From positions 434,001-498,000 of the forward strand of contig CANLDW010000002.1 in the NCBI GenBank assembly GCA_947489525.1: a DNA stretch of 64,000 bases, given 5' to 3'. The notes under the pieces were generated by a model that was not told the DNA's origin, did not search any database, and saw nothing but the letters and a program-made list of their open reading frames with translations. The position numbers were made by a program, and so were the translations under genes. Of the stretch, positions 17,470 through 25,407 are shown piece by piece; position 1 is the stretch's first letter, and every line of letters begins with the position of its first letter. The stretch is from an uncultured Psychrobacter sp. (GTDB taxonomy: Bacteria > Pseudomonadota > Gammaproteobacteria > Pseudomonadales > Moraxellaceae).

Positions 17470-18273
17470 TCAGTTAACTAACATAACCTCGGAATTAAAG
17501 GATTTAAGCTTTTCGTAACGCTGCTCGCAGCGTACCTCTGGATCCATATCTGCTAGCGTCTCTAACTGCTCAATGAGTAACGTTTTTAACGCTGTCATGA
17601 CCAACTGCGGCTGTAGATGTGCGCCCTCGCCTTCATCAATAACTTCATCAATCAGTCCTAACTGATATAGGTTAATGGCATTAAGTTTTAGCGCTTCGCT
17701 GGCCTCCTGAGCCTTATCTGCCGTCTTCCAAAGAATAGACGCGCAGCCCTCAGGCGAGATGACCGAATAGATACTGTTTTGTAGCATGTTCACCTTGTCG
17801 CCGACCCCAATCGCGAGCGCGCCGCCTGAGCCGCCCTCACCGATGATAGTGACGATAATAGGTACGCGTAGGCTTGAGAACACCGCGATACTCTCTGCGA
17901 TCGCTTGCGCCTGCCCGCGCTCCTCTGCACCGACCCCCGGGTACGCGCCTTGAGTATCGACAAAGGTCATCACTGGTATATTAAAGCGCTCCGCCATTTT
18001 GACCAGACGAATCACTTTACGATAACCCTCAGGATTTGCCATACCAAAGTTATGAGCGATGCGCTCGCGCGTACTGCGCCCACGGTGTTGACCGATGACC
18101 ATGACAGGCTCGCCATCCAAACGCGCCAGACCACCTATAATGGCTTTGTCATCGGCGTAGGCGCGATCGCCATGTAATGGGTCAAATTCGGTAAATAGTG
18201 TATTGACGTAGTCCATAAATAGTGGACGCTTAGCGTGGCGTGCCAGCTGCACGCTATCCCAAACGGTACTCAT
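17470..18273 (-). CDS. accA: Acetyl-CoA carboxylase carboxyltransferase alpha subunit
   Basis: With AccD it transfers the carboxyl group from biotin to acetyl-CoA to make malonyl-CoA. Family segments are clear: [46 protein letters not shown] and [16 protein letters not shown]. It has 267 residues and lacks the N-terminal helical segment of about 50 residues present in E. coli AccA (319 residues). The start at 18273 has a strong AAGGAAGG ribosome site, so the short form is probably real rather than a missed start. The gene is single with its own terminator. Confidence 0.95.
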   Translation of the reverse strand: MSTVWDSVQLARHAKRPLFMDYVNTLFTEFDPLHGDRAYADDKAIIGGLARLDGEPVMVIGQHRGRSTRERIAHNFGMANPEGYRKVIRLVKMAERFNIPVMTFVDTQGAYPGVGAEERGQAQAIAESIAVFSSLRVPIIVTIIGEGGSGGALAIGVGDKVNMLQNSIYSVISPEGCASILWKTADKAQEASEALKLNAINLYQLGLIDEVIDEGEGAHLQPQLVMTALKTLLIEQLETLADMDPEVRCEQRYEKLKSFNSEVMLVN

Positions 18274-18468
18274 AGAGACCTTCCTTAACGCTTTATGTTG
18301 TATAAGGTCGATACTAGATTAAATAGTAATCAAAACCAAAAAGAACAGTTGTAAACTCAATATTCGCCATAGTAGCACAGTTATTAGCTTATGGCTTTAA
18401 TCTGTACTCATTTACCTGTACTCAGGTATCTGTACTTAATTATCTATATTTGTATCTGTTTGATATGT

Positions 18469-20025
18469 CTATACCTGTAGCGGAGTTTGAGTACGACTAA
18501 CACTGAGCTTGACCCCCCATTTGGCAAACTGTTCGATCTCAGATTCTAAGTCTGATATCAAATAGGTGTAGTGCTCGCTATCGTCAGCGACACTGGTCTC
18601 CCAATGATTTGTATCGTTATTTTTATCAATGATATTGAGCTGTAGCGCTGGCAGCTCATGATCGCTGCGACTGTGATGCGCCAATACGGCTAAACGTAGC
18701 AATAAGCACAAATACACCAGCTGATCGCCACCGATGATACAAGCTTGCTCTAGAGTCTCAGCTTTAAGCTTACGCCGATGATTGAGCATCAGCTGCGCCA
18801 TGCGCTTTTGATCCACTTGCGAAAATCCGGGTATGTCAGAATATTCTAATAAGTAAGCGCTGTGTTTATGATAGCCGCTGTGCCCAATGGCAAGCCCAAT
18901 CTCGTGCAAAAACGCCGCACGGCGCAATAGATCGCCATCCTCTTCACTCAGATCCAGTGGCTCTTTGACTTGTTCAAACAGCATACGACTGGTCTTTACT
19001 ACTTTTTTGGCTTGTTTTTTGTCGCCAGAGTAGCGTTTAATGAGCGCCAGCACACTGCGATCGCGCACGTCTTCGCTGGCGAAACGCCCGAGCATATCGT
19101 ACATGACGCCCTCACGCAGTGCCCCATCTGAATAGGTAATCGTGGAGATCCCCAAGACTTTCATCACTGCCCGCAGTACTGCTACCCCTGCTGGAAACAC
19201 CGCCTTACGGTGCGCCTTGACGCCTTCTAATTCAATATTATCGACGTTACCGATTTTGATGAGCAGCTTCTCAAGCTTTTTGACCCCTTGGTAGGTGACC
19301 CGCTCCTGCGCGTCCGCCCAGCCTTTGGACACCAGTACATTGCGTACTGCTTTGATGGTACCGCTTGAGCCAACAACGCTGCTCCAGCCGGCTTTTTGAT
19401 AGCGACCACTGATGGCGAGCACTTCTTTACGCGCGCCTGCAATCGCTTGAGTAAATGCCTCTTTTGTGATGTTACCATCATCAAAGTACTTTTGGGTAAA
19501 GGCGACGCAGCCCATCTGCAAACTCTCGGTGAGAAGCGGATCAAAGCCTTGTCCGATAATAAACTCGGTCGAGCCGCCACCGATATCGATGACTAAGCGC
19601 TTATCGGTACTAGCGTTAGTGTGTGATACGCCAAGGTAGATCAGACGCGCCTCTTCGCGACCAGAGATGATCTCAATCGGCTTTGGCAGTATGACATTGG
19701 CGCGCGCGATAAAATCGTTGGCATTTTTGGCTTGGCGCAGGGCATTGGTTGCGACAACGCGGATGCGTTTAGGCGGTACCGCATCAAGGCGCGCCACAAA
19801 TCGGCTTAAGCAGTCAATGCCACGCTGCTCGGCTGCCGCGCTTAAGATATTATTAGCGTCTAAACCTGCCGCTAATTGCACCTTTTCGGACATGGAGACG
19901 ACTTTACGCACCTCGCCGTGATCGAGGCGAGCAATCGCTAAGTGAAAACTATTGGAGCCGATATCGATAGCTGCCATCAGCTCATCTTCAGCCAGTGGCG
20001 GATTCGTAAGATAATTATTGGGCAT
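18469..20025 (-). CDS. ppx: Exopolyphosphatase / Ppx-GppA phosphatase
   Basis: Hydrolyses polyphosphate or pppGpp. The 518 residues begin with the actin-like ATPase domain: AAIDIGSNSFHLAIARL, DIGGGSTEFIIG and VGSSGTIKAV are the phosphate-binding loops. A C-terminal HD-like helical domain contains FLHEIGLAIGHSGYHKHSAY. Ppx and GppA cannot be told apart safely from one sequence; the length of about 500 and single occurrence suit Ppx. ATG at 20025. The region upstream contains a candidate structured RNA on the opposite strand. Confidence 0.92.
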   Translation of the reverse strand: MPNNYLTNPPLAEDELMAAIDIGSNSFHLAIARLDHGEVRKVVSMSEKVQLAAGLDANNILSAAAEQRGIDCLSRFVARLDAVPPKRIRVVATNALRQAKNANDFIARANVILPKPIEIISGREEARLIYLGVSHTNASTDKRLVIDIGGGSTEFIIGQGFDPLLTESLQMGCVAFTQKYFDDGNITKEAFTQAIAGARKEVLAISGRYQKAGWSSVVGSSGTIKAVRNVLVSKGWADAQERVTYQGVKKLEKLLIKIGNVDNIELEGVKAHRKAVFPAGVAVLRAVMKVLGISTITYSDGALREGVMYDMLGRFASEDVRDRSVLALIKRYSGDKKQAKKVVKTSRMLFEQVKEPLDLSEEDGDLLRRAAFLHEIGLAIGHSGYHKHSAYLLEYSDIPGFSQVDQKRMAQLMLNHRRKLKAETLEQACIIGGDQLVYLCLLLRLAVLAHHSRSDHELPALQLNIIDKNNDTNHWETSVADDSEHYTYLISDLESEIEQFAKWGVKLSVSRTQTPLQV

Positions 20026-20180
20026 AGAGCAGTCGTTACCCTTGTTAATAAGACACTATTTATTGGAATATTATTTATTAAAACTGTATTTTAAGATATA
20101 TCTTTTCATGCAGCACAGCGCACTTGTAAAACCATCATGAACGAAAAATCGGGCTGACACTATACTAAGCTTGTAAGAAA

Positions 20181-20209
20181 CTGACATTATATTGTGGCGG
20201 TAATACAAT
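20181..20209 (+). promoter_or_regulatory. Promoter before the candidate structured RNA
   Basis: CTGACA (20181-20186), a 17-base spacer and TACAAT (20204-20209). Transcription would begin near 20216, at the 5' edge of the structured segment. Confidence 0.6.
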
Positions 20210-20375
20210 ACACTGATAGACAAGTACGCACGCAGCGTATGTAAGGGTACGCTGAGGCCAATGGGGCTTATTAAACCACTTATGCCCTATTCAGGCAAGC
20301 GGGCCTCGAGGGCCAGCACAAGTCAATATAGGTCACTGACGAATAGCTGGCTACCGCGCAAGCTATCTTGTATTG
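20206..20375 (+). ncRNA. Candidate structured RNA or structured leader
   Basis: A non-coding segment with several nested helices: a closing stem CAATAC-ACT-GATAG (20206-20219) with CTATC-TT-GTATTG (20363-20375); AGCGTA / TACGCT (20234-20253); AATGGGGC / GCCCTATT (20260-20291, one G-U); and GGCCAGC / GCTGGCT (20311-20352), which encloses GTCA / TGAC. Together they form a multibranched fold of about 170 bases. I do not recognise it as tmRNA, RNase P RNA, SRP RNA or a known riboswitch, and a 6S match is not convincing. It could be an independent small RNA or the 5' leader of the DUF962 gene at 20479. If the promoter at 20181-20209 is used, the outer half of the closing stem is not transcribed. 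Confidence 0.45.
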
Positions 20376-20423
20376 CTAGCGGCAATTTGCTACATTTGAA
20401 TAAAGGATATTGTATAAAGAACA

Positions 20424-20450
20424 AGCACTTATCCTAAATCGATAAGTGTT
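20424..20450 (+). terminator. Hairpin between structured RNA and DUF962 gene
   Basis: AGCACTTATC and GATAAGTGTT pair (nine Watson-Crick pairs plus one G-U) around CTAAATC. The T-run is poor (GTTTATC), so this may be an attenuator or RNA 3' end rather than a full terminator. Confidence 0.4.
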
Positions 20451-20478
20451 TATCAATTAAAAACAAGGATGGATCACT

Positions 20479-20916
20479 ATGATACGGACAGATACTCAAA
20501 CGACTGCGCAAGACAGTACGGCAGCAGCCGATCCGCGTATTAAAAGTAGCGCAAATCACAATGAGCCTGCGCATAAATCAGTGATAAAAACTGAAGCGAA
20601 CGCTCAGCAAAAGTTCTATGACTTTTATTTAGAAGAGCATCAAAATATGGCTTGTCGCCGCTTGCACTTTGCAGGGAGCAGCTTTGGTTTGCTCGGTCTT
20701 GCCAAATCTATCAAAACCCGCTCCCCTAAGCCTTTGTTAAAAGGTATCGCTGCCGGTTACGGCTGTGCGTGGGTTGGACATTTCTTTTTTGAAAAAAATA
20801 AACCTGCTTCTTTTAAATTCCCCCTAAAAAGCTTCGTCAGTGATTTTCGTATGTATACCGATGTCCTGCGTGGCAATTTGAGCCTAAGAGATATCAAGTA
20901 CGATAAGCCGCGTTAA
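20479..20916 (+). CDS. DUF962 / Mpo1-like membrane protein
   Basis: 145 residues. After a polar lead of about 40 residues comes the family signature FYDFYLEEHQNMACRRLHFAG, then two hydrophobic segments (SSFGLLGLA and GIAAGYGCAWVGHFFFE) and the conserved GHFFFEKNKPASFKFP, ending with a short LRGNLSL. Eukaryotic Mpo1 is an iron-dependent dioxygenase acting on 2-hydroxy fatty acids; the His-containing motifs (EEH, GHFFFE) match that family, so a similar lipid role is possible here but unproven. The ATG at 20479 follows AAGGATGGATCACT. A possible structured leader lies upstream. Confidence 0.85.
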   Translation: MIRTDTQTTAQDSTAAADPRIKSSANHNEPAHKSVIKTEANAQQKFYDFYLEEHQNMACRRLHFAGSSFGLLGLAKSIKTRSPKPLLKGIAAGYGCAWVGHFFFEKNKPASFKFPLKSFVSDFRMYTDVLRGNLSLRDIKYDKPR

Positions 20917-20936
20917 AGGTTAAGCTTAGAGCGATA

Positions 20937-21084
20937 TATAGTCAATACGAAATAAAATCGATACGTTATTAATGTCGTGCTACTGGTATAAATTTTCCTT
21001 GCTTGCTGTGCGCTTCGCACTTTTCGATGCTACGTAAAATTTATTCCAGTAGCACTGTATCGGTTTTAAAGTGAGTCAACTATA
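20937..21084. repeat. MITE-like element, long type, copy 2
   Basis: 148 bases bounded by TATAGTCAATACG and GAGTCAACTATA. The terminal inverted repeat is about 28 bases, imperfect. The core 20977-21054 runs from GTGCTACTGGTATAAATTTT to ATTTATTCCAGTAGCAC and matches the core at 8041-8110. No coding capacity. It lies between DUF962 and hemL, just before the hemL terminator. Confidence 0.78.
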
Positions 21085-21089
21085 ATATA

Positions 21090-21122
21090 AAAAGCCAGTA
21101 CTGTTAAACAGTACTGGCTTTT
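21090..21122. terminator. Strong terminator after hemL
   Basis: AAAAGCCAGTACTGTT and AACAGTACTGGCTTTT form a perfect long stem with A- and T-tracts at both sides. It serves hemL on the minus strand and can also stop plus-strand transcripts. Confidence 0.85.
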
Positions 21123-21147
21123 GAGTGTAAGCGACAAGCAAAACGCC

Positions 21148-22443
21148 TTATGCCATCTCGGCAAAGACCTCGTCAGCGGCATCAATCGTATCTTTGATAT
21201 CTGTATCACTGTGCTTTATGGACATAAAGCCTGCCTCATAAGCGGACGGCGCCAGATAGATACCGCGTTTGAGCATACCATGAAAAAAGGTATTAAAAGC
21301 GGTCATATCACACGCTGTCACCTCATCGAAGTTTTTGGGGACGCCTGCGTCTTTATCACTGACAAAGAACATACCGAACATACCGCCAAGCTTATTAGTG
21401 CGCAGATGGATACCGTGCTTATCGGCCGCCGCCTGAATACCATCGACTAGATCGGCAACTTTAGCGGATAGCTCATCATAAAAGCCATCGACGGTTAAGT
21501 CCTCAAACATCGCGATACCCGCGCGCATCGCTAGCGGATTACCTGATAATGTCCCCGCTTGATAGACGCCGCCCATCGGTGCGATCTGCTCCATGATCTC
21601 GCGTTTCCCACCAAACGCGCCAACGGGTAGACCTGCGCCAATGATTTTGCCAAAACAAGTCAGATCAGGCTCGATGCCAAAGTGACCTTGCGCGCCGTTG
21701 ATACCGATACGAAAGCCTGTCATGACCTCATCAAAGATAAGCACGCTGCCGTTAGCTGTGCACTGCTCACGTAAGGTGTCATGAAACGCTTGATCGGGGA
21801 TCACCATGTTCATATTGCCAGCGATGGGTTCGACGATGACACAGGCAATGGTATCGCCCCACTTCTCGAAACAATCTTTGATGGCTTGCGGATCGTTGTA
21901 AGGTAAGGTGATGGTATGCTTGGCAAAGTCAGTGGGTACACCTTTTGAGGTCGGCTCACCAATATCGAGCATCCCTGAGCCGGCTTTGACCAGTAAGCTA
22001 TCGGAGTGACCGTGGTAGCAGCCTTCGAATTTGACAATATTATCGCGCCCTGTATAGCCACGTGCTAAGCGAATCGCGCTCATCGTCGCCTCAGTGCCTG
22101 AGCTGGTCATACGTATCATGTCGACGCTCGGCACAAGATCACAAATCTTATCGGCAACCGTGGTCTCAAATGGGGTTGGCGTACCAAAGCTTAAGCCGTC
22201 ATCAGCCGCTTTTTTGACCGCGTCGATCACTTTGGGATGCGCGTGCCCTAAAATCATCGGCCCCCATGAGCCGATATAGTCGATGTAAGCGTTATCCTCG
22301 GTATCATAGATTTTGCTGCCAGAAGCCTTGTGCATAAATACTGGCGTACCGCCAACACCTGCAAAAGCGCGAACGGGCGAATTGACGCCGCCCGGAATAT
22401 GTTTGCGCGCCTGCATAAACAGCTGCTCGTTTTTTGTACTCAT
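21148..22443 (-). CDS. hemL: Glutamate-1-semialdehyde 2,1-aminomutase
   Basis: Converts the HemA product to 5-aminolevulinate. The 431-residue PLP enzyme of aminotransferase class III has the N-terminal [11 protein letters not shown], the [16 protein letters not shown] phosphate loop, [10 protein letters not shown] with the pyridine-contacting aspartate, and [17 protein letters not shown], whose lysine binds PLP at about residue 265. ATG at 22443. It is a single gene, far from hemA, with its own terminator. Confidence 0.97.
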   Translation of the reverse strand: MSTKNEQLFMQARKHIPGGVNSPVRAFAGVGGTPVFMHKASGSKIYDTEDNAYIDYIGSWGPMILGHAHPKVIDAVKKAADDGLSFGTPTPFETTVADKICDLVPSVDMIRMTSSGTEATMSAIRLARGYTGRDNIVKFEGCYHGHSDSLLVKAGSGMLDIGEPTSKGVPTDFAKHTITLPYNDPQAIKDCFEKWGDTIACVIVEPIAGNMNMVIPDQAFHDTLREQCTANGSVLIFDEVMTGFRIGINGAQGHFGIEPDLTCFGKIIGAGLPVGAFGGKREIMEQIAPMGGVYQAGTLSGNPLAMRAGIAMFEDLTVDGFYDELSAKVADLVDGIQAAADKHGIHLRTNKLGGMFGMFFVSDKDAGVPKNFDEVTACDMTAFNTFFHGMLKRGIYLAPSAYEAGFMSIKHSDTDIKDTIDAADEVFAEMA

Positions 22444-22531
22444 GATAATTGCCTTTTTTAATTATGTTTTATCTATTATTAACTTATATTAGGTGTAATA
22501 AAGACAGAGATACTAAAAGAAGATAGATATC

Positions 22532-22897
22532 CTAAGCCTTTTTAACCACTGATGATTTGAGTTTCATTTGCCCAAAACCGTCCACTTTACAATCAATATC
22601 GTGTCCATCTACGGGATCATCGAGCAAACGGATGCTCTTGACTTTAGTGCCAACCTTAATGGGCGTTGACGACCCTTTGACTTTTAAATCCTTAATAACT
22701 GTTACCGCATCGCCATCTTGTAGTACATTACCTACCGCATCACGAATGACGTCGTCTTGCGCCGCGTTTTTGACCGCGTCATTCTCCGCCCTAGTTTCAG
22801 CAGCTGTCCACTCGTGCGCGCACATTGGACAGACCAGTAATGCGCCATCCTCATAGGTGTATTCAGCAGCGCACTCAGGGCAGTTTGGTAAACTCAT
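22532..22897 (-). CDS. yjdM: YjdM / PhnA-family zinc-ribbon protein
   Basis: 121 residues. The N-terminal zinc ribbon has [21 protein letters not shown], and the C-terminal PhnA domain has [47 protein letters not shown]. Once linked by name to alkylphosphonate use, the family has no firmly known function; some members hydrolyse phosphonoacetate but most lack that context, and no phn genes are near here. It is separated from hemL by about 90 bases on the same strand. Confidence 0.9.
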   Translation of the reverse strand: MSLPNCPECAAEYTYEDGALLVCPMCAHEWTAAETRAENDAVKNAAQDDVIRDAVGNVLQDGDAVTVIKDLKVKGSSTPIKVGTKVKSIRLLDDPVDGHDIDCKVDGFGQMKLKSSVVKKA

Positions 22898-23126
22898 AGG
22901 GGTCTCGACTATCAGTATGATTTTAGGCTTTTATTGTAGCAAATATCCTTTGTTTAAACTAATAAGCGCTGTTGAAAAGCGGACACTGTGCCCAATCTAT
23001 ACCTATATCCAAACGTCTTTTTGACGTTTTTTAAGCATTTTTGTTAACTTCATCTTTTGTGCTACTCTCTTTTTTATTTATGTTTTATGGCATGCTGGTT
23101 TAACTAATGAACAAGGAATAATAACA

Positions 23127-23900
23127 ATGAGTCAATCCCCTATCCCCTCATCATTACCGCAATTCGTCCAGCTTACGCTTACCGGCGATGAAGCCGAAAA
23201 GTTCCTACAAGGTCAAATTACCTCTGATACGACTAAACTTGGACTAAGTTATCAAGCGACAGCGCTGAGTAATTTAAAAGGTCGTATTGAATTTGGTCTT
23301 TGGATAAAAAAACAGGGCGAAAATCACTTTGATGTTGTTATCAGCGCGGACTGCGCAGAGTCTTTGCAAGCGCATCTAAAAAAGTTCGGCGCTTTTTCTA
23401 AGTTTGAAACCAGCGCGCCAACGCCTATATATCCGTGCGTCATCGATGAGATGCCCACCTTTAGTCATAAGGATGAGCACAATACGCCAGAGACAACTAC
23501 AGCGTGGATGCAGCGCAGTTTGGCCACGGGCAATTATTGGATCGTCGCAGCGACGCAAGGGGAGTTTCAGCCGCAGGAGCTACGTTTGCACCAGCGCGGC
23601 GGTATCGACTACGACAAAGGCTGCTACCTAGGACAAGAAGTCATCGCGCGTATTTACTTTAAGTCGGCGCCAAAGGCTTTTTTACATTACGTTCAAGGCT
23701 CAGGAGCAGTACCTGCCGCAGGCGAGAAGATAGGTAAGATCCAAGTGGTCAACGCTATGGCAACAGATGACAGCGTTAATGCTGGATACAAGGCCGGATA
23801 CAAGGCATTAGTGGTCGCGCGGCCTGAGCAGTTAAGCGAAAGTGAGATGACGATTCTTGACTTGCCTGCTGCCTTGCAAGCTGATGTGGCGCGTGCTTAG
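23127..23900 (+). CDS. ygfZ: Folate-binding Fe-S cluster repair protein YgfZ
   Basis: Tetrahydrofolate-dependent protein that helps maintain some Fe-S enzymes. The fold is that of the GcvT aminomethyltransferases. The signature KGCYLGQEV, with the essential cysteine, lies at about residues 171-179, preceded by LHQRGGIDYD. 257 residues, shorter than E. coli YgfZ (326). The N-terminal FLQGQITSDTTKL is the usual family start. ATG at 23127 follows AAGGAATAATAACA. A dadA-like gene follows 42 bases later on the same strand. Confidence 0.93.
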   Translation: MSQSPIPSSLPQFVQLTLTGDEAEKFLQGQITSDTTKLGLSYQATALSNLKGRIEFGLWIKKQGENHFDVVISADCAESLQAHLKKFGAFSKFETSAPTPIYPCVIDEMPTFSHKDEHNTPETTTAWMQRSLATGNYWIVAATQGEFQPQELRLHQRGGIDYDKGCYLGQEVIARIYFKSAPKAFLHYVQGSGAVPAAGEKIGKIQVVNAMATDDSVNAGYKAGYKALVVARPEQLSESEMTILDLPAALQADVARA

Positions 23901-23942
23901 TTTTTATTTGCTTGTTAATTGCTGTTCTAAGAGAGCTTGTCT

Positions 23943-25262
23943 ATGACTCATATCGCGGTACTTGGCGCAGGCGTTGTTGGCGTCACCACGGCTTGGTATT
24001 TACGCCAAGCGGGCTTTGATGTCACCGTCATTGAGCGCGAGTCAGCGGCGGGTATGCAGACCTCTTTTGCTAATGGCGGACAGATATCGGTGTCGCATGC
24101 AACCCCTTGGGCCAATCCAAAAACGCCGATCAAAGCGCTTAAATGGTTGTTTCGTGAAGATGCGCCCTTGCTGTATCGTTTGCGTGCGGACAAAGCCCAG
24201 CTTAAGTGGGCCATGCAGTTTTTGCAGGAGTGCCGCGCGGATCGCGCTGATGCCAATCTTGTGCAGATGGTGCATTTGGGTCTGTACTCGCGTGCTGCCC
24301 TCCAGCAATTGCGCGCGGATACGGATATCAAGTACGAGCAGCAAACGCGCGGCATCATGCACTTTTATACCAGTCAAGCGGAGTTTGATGCAGCAGCAGC
24401 GCCAACCAAGCGTATGCAAGAGCTGGGCGTTGAGCGCCGTTTTATAGATATCAATAATGCTGCAAGCCTAGAGCCTGCACTCTACCCTATCGCGCATAAA
24501 CTCATCGGTGCAACTTATACTAGCCGTGATGAGTCGGGTAATGCGCACCTATTTACCCAGCGTTTAGCGACACGCTGCGCTCAGTTTGGGGTTAAGTTCT
24601 TATATGATACCGAGATACTAGCTATCAATACGGACGCGCAAGCCGCCCATCCACACGTACATAGCATCACTATTCGTCCATCTGACGAAAACGCCCAGAC
24701 CTTTAGCGCGGATAGTTTTGTTGTTGCTTTGGGTAGCTATAGCGTGCCATTGGTGAAGCCTCTCGGTATCCACTTGCCTATATTCCCTGCTAAAGGCTAT
24801 TCAGCGACCTACCGCGTCAATCCACGTGCGCCGCATGCCGCGCCCTTTATTAGTCTGATTGATGATGAGTATAAGCTTGTGATATCGCGTCTCGGTGATA
24901 AATTGCGCGTAGCAGGAACGGCGGAGTTTAACGGTTATAATATGGATCTAAACATGACGCGCTGCAAAGCCATCACCGCGCGCGTCCAGCAAATCTTCCC
25001 TAAAGGTATCGTCGCAAGCTCGGCTCAGTACTGGACAGGTCTGCGTCCCATGACGCCCTCAAACGTGCCGCTTATTGGCCGGGCGCACTTAGGACAAGTC
25101 CGTCATGGCAGTCAAAATACGGCAGCCACCTTTGATAATTTATGGCTCAATACGGGTCATGGAACGCTTGGCTGGACCCATGCCTGCGGCTCAGCAAAAG
25201 CCATTGCTACCTTAATTCAAGATGCGCGGCCTAAGCTTGATTTTGACTTTGTGGGTGTTTGA
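23943..25262 (+). CDS. dadA: D-amino-acid dehydrogenase, DadA-like
   Basis: FAD enzyme that oxidises D-amino acids (typically D-alanine) to 2-oxo acids and feeds electrons to the respiratory chain. 439 residues. The FAD loop is VLGAGVVGVTTAWYLRQAG (7-25), followed by the DadA-typical SFANGGQISVSHATPWANP, LPIFPAKGYSATY and the C-terminal TGLRPMTPSNVPLIGR and NTGHGTLGWTHACGS. I use the ATG at 23943; a TTG two codons upstream is not needed. No alr/dadX racemase is adjacent. The 3' end, including the stop codon, lies inside a 16-bp tandem repeat. Confidence 0.92.
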   Translation: MTHIAVLGAGVVGVTTAWYLRQAGFDVTVIERESAAGMQTSFANGGQISVSHATPWANPKTPIKALKWLFREDAPLLYRLRADKAQLKWAMQFLQECRADRADANLVQMVHLGLYSRAALQQLRADTDIKYEQQTRGIMHFYTSQAEFDAAAAPTKRMQELGVERRFIDINNAASLEPALYPIAHKLIGATYTSRDESGNAHLFTQRLATRCAQFGVKFLYDTEILAINTDAQAAHPHVHSITIRPSDENAQTFSADSFVVALGSYSVPLVKPLGIHLPIFPAKGYSATYRVNPRAPHAAPFISLIDDEYKLVISRLGDKLRVAGTAEFNGYNMDLNMTRCKAITARVQQIFPKGIVASSAQYWTGLRPMTPSNVPLIGRAHLGQVRHGSQNTAATFDNLWLNTGHGTLGWTHACGSAKAIATLIQDARPKLDFDFVGV

Positions 25263-25292
25263 CTTTGTGGGTGTTTGACTTCGTGGATGTGT
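25245..25292. repeat. 16-bp tandem repeat across the dadA stop
   Basis: GACTTTGTGGGTGTTT occurs at 25245-25260 and 25261-25276, with a decayed third copy (GACTTCGTGGATGTGT) at 25277-25292. The dadA stop TGA (25260-25262) spans the first junction. Confidence 0.9.
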
Positions 25293-25346
25293 AGAGGCGC
25301 GCATAAAAGGATACTGATAACTGTAATACTCTTAAATCTAATCCCT

Positions 25347-25381
25347 AAAAAAGGCGCTTATTTTAAAATAAGCGCCTTTTT
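25347..25381. terminator. Bidirectional terminator dadA / molybdopterin oxidoreductase
   Basis: AAAAAAGGCGCTTATTTT pairs with AAAATAAGCGCCTTTTT. Symmetric, between two convergent genes. Confidence 0.85.
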
Positions 25382-25407
25382 ATGTGCATTATTTTTATGG
25401 TAATGAG

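Noticed and set aside
20206-20375. 6S RNA, tmRNA or RNase P identity for the structured segment
   Set aside because: The tmRNA tag region and tRNA-like end, the RNase P core motifs and the long single-hairpin 6S outline are not present; only a short GCAAGCGGGCC-like match to 6S was seen.
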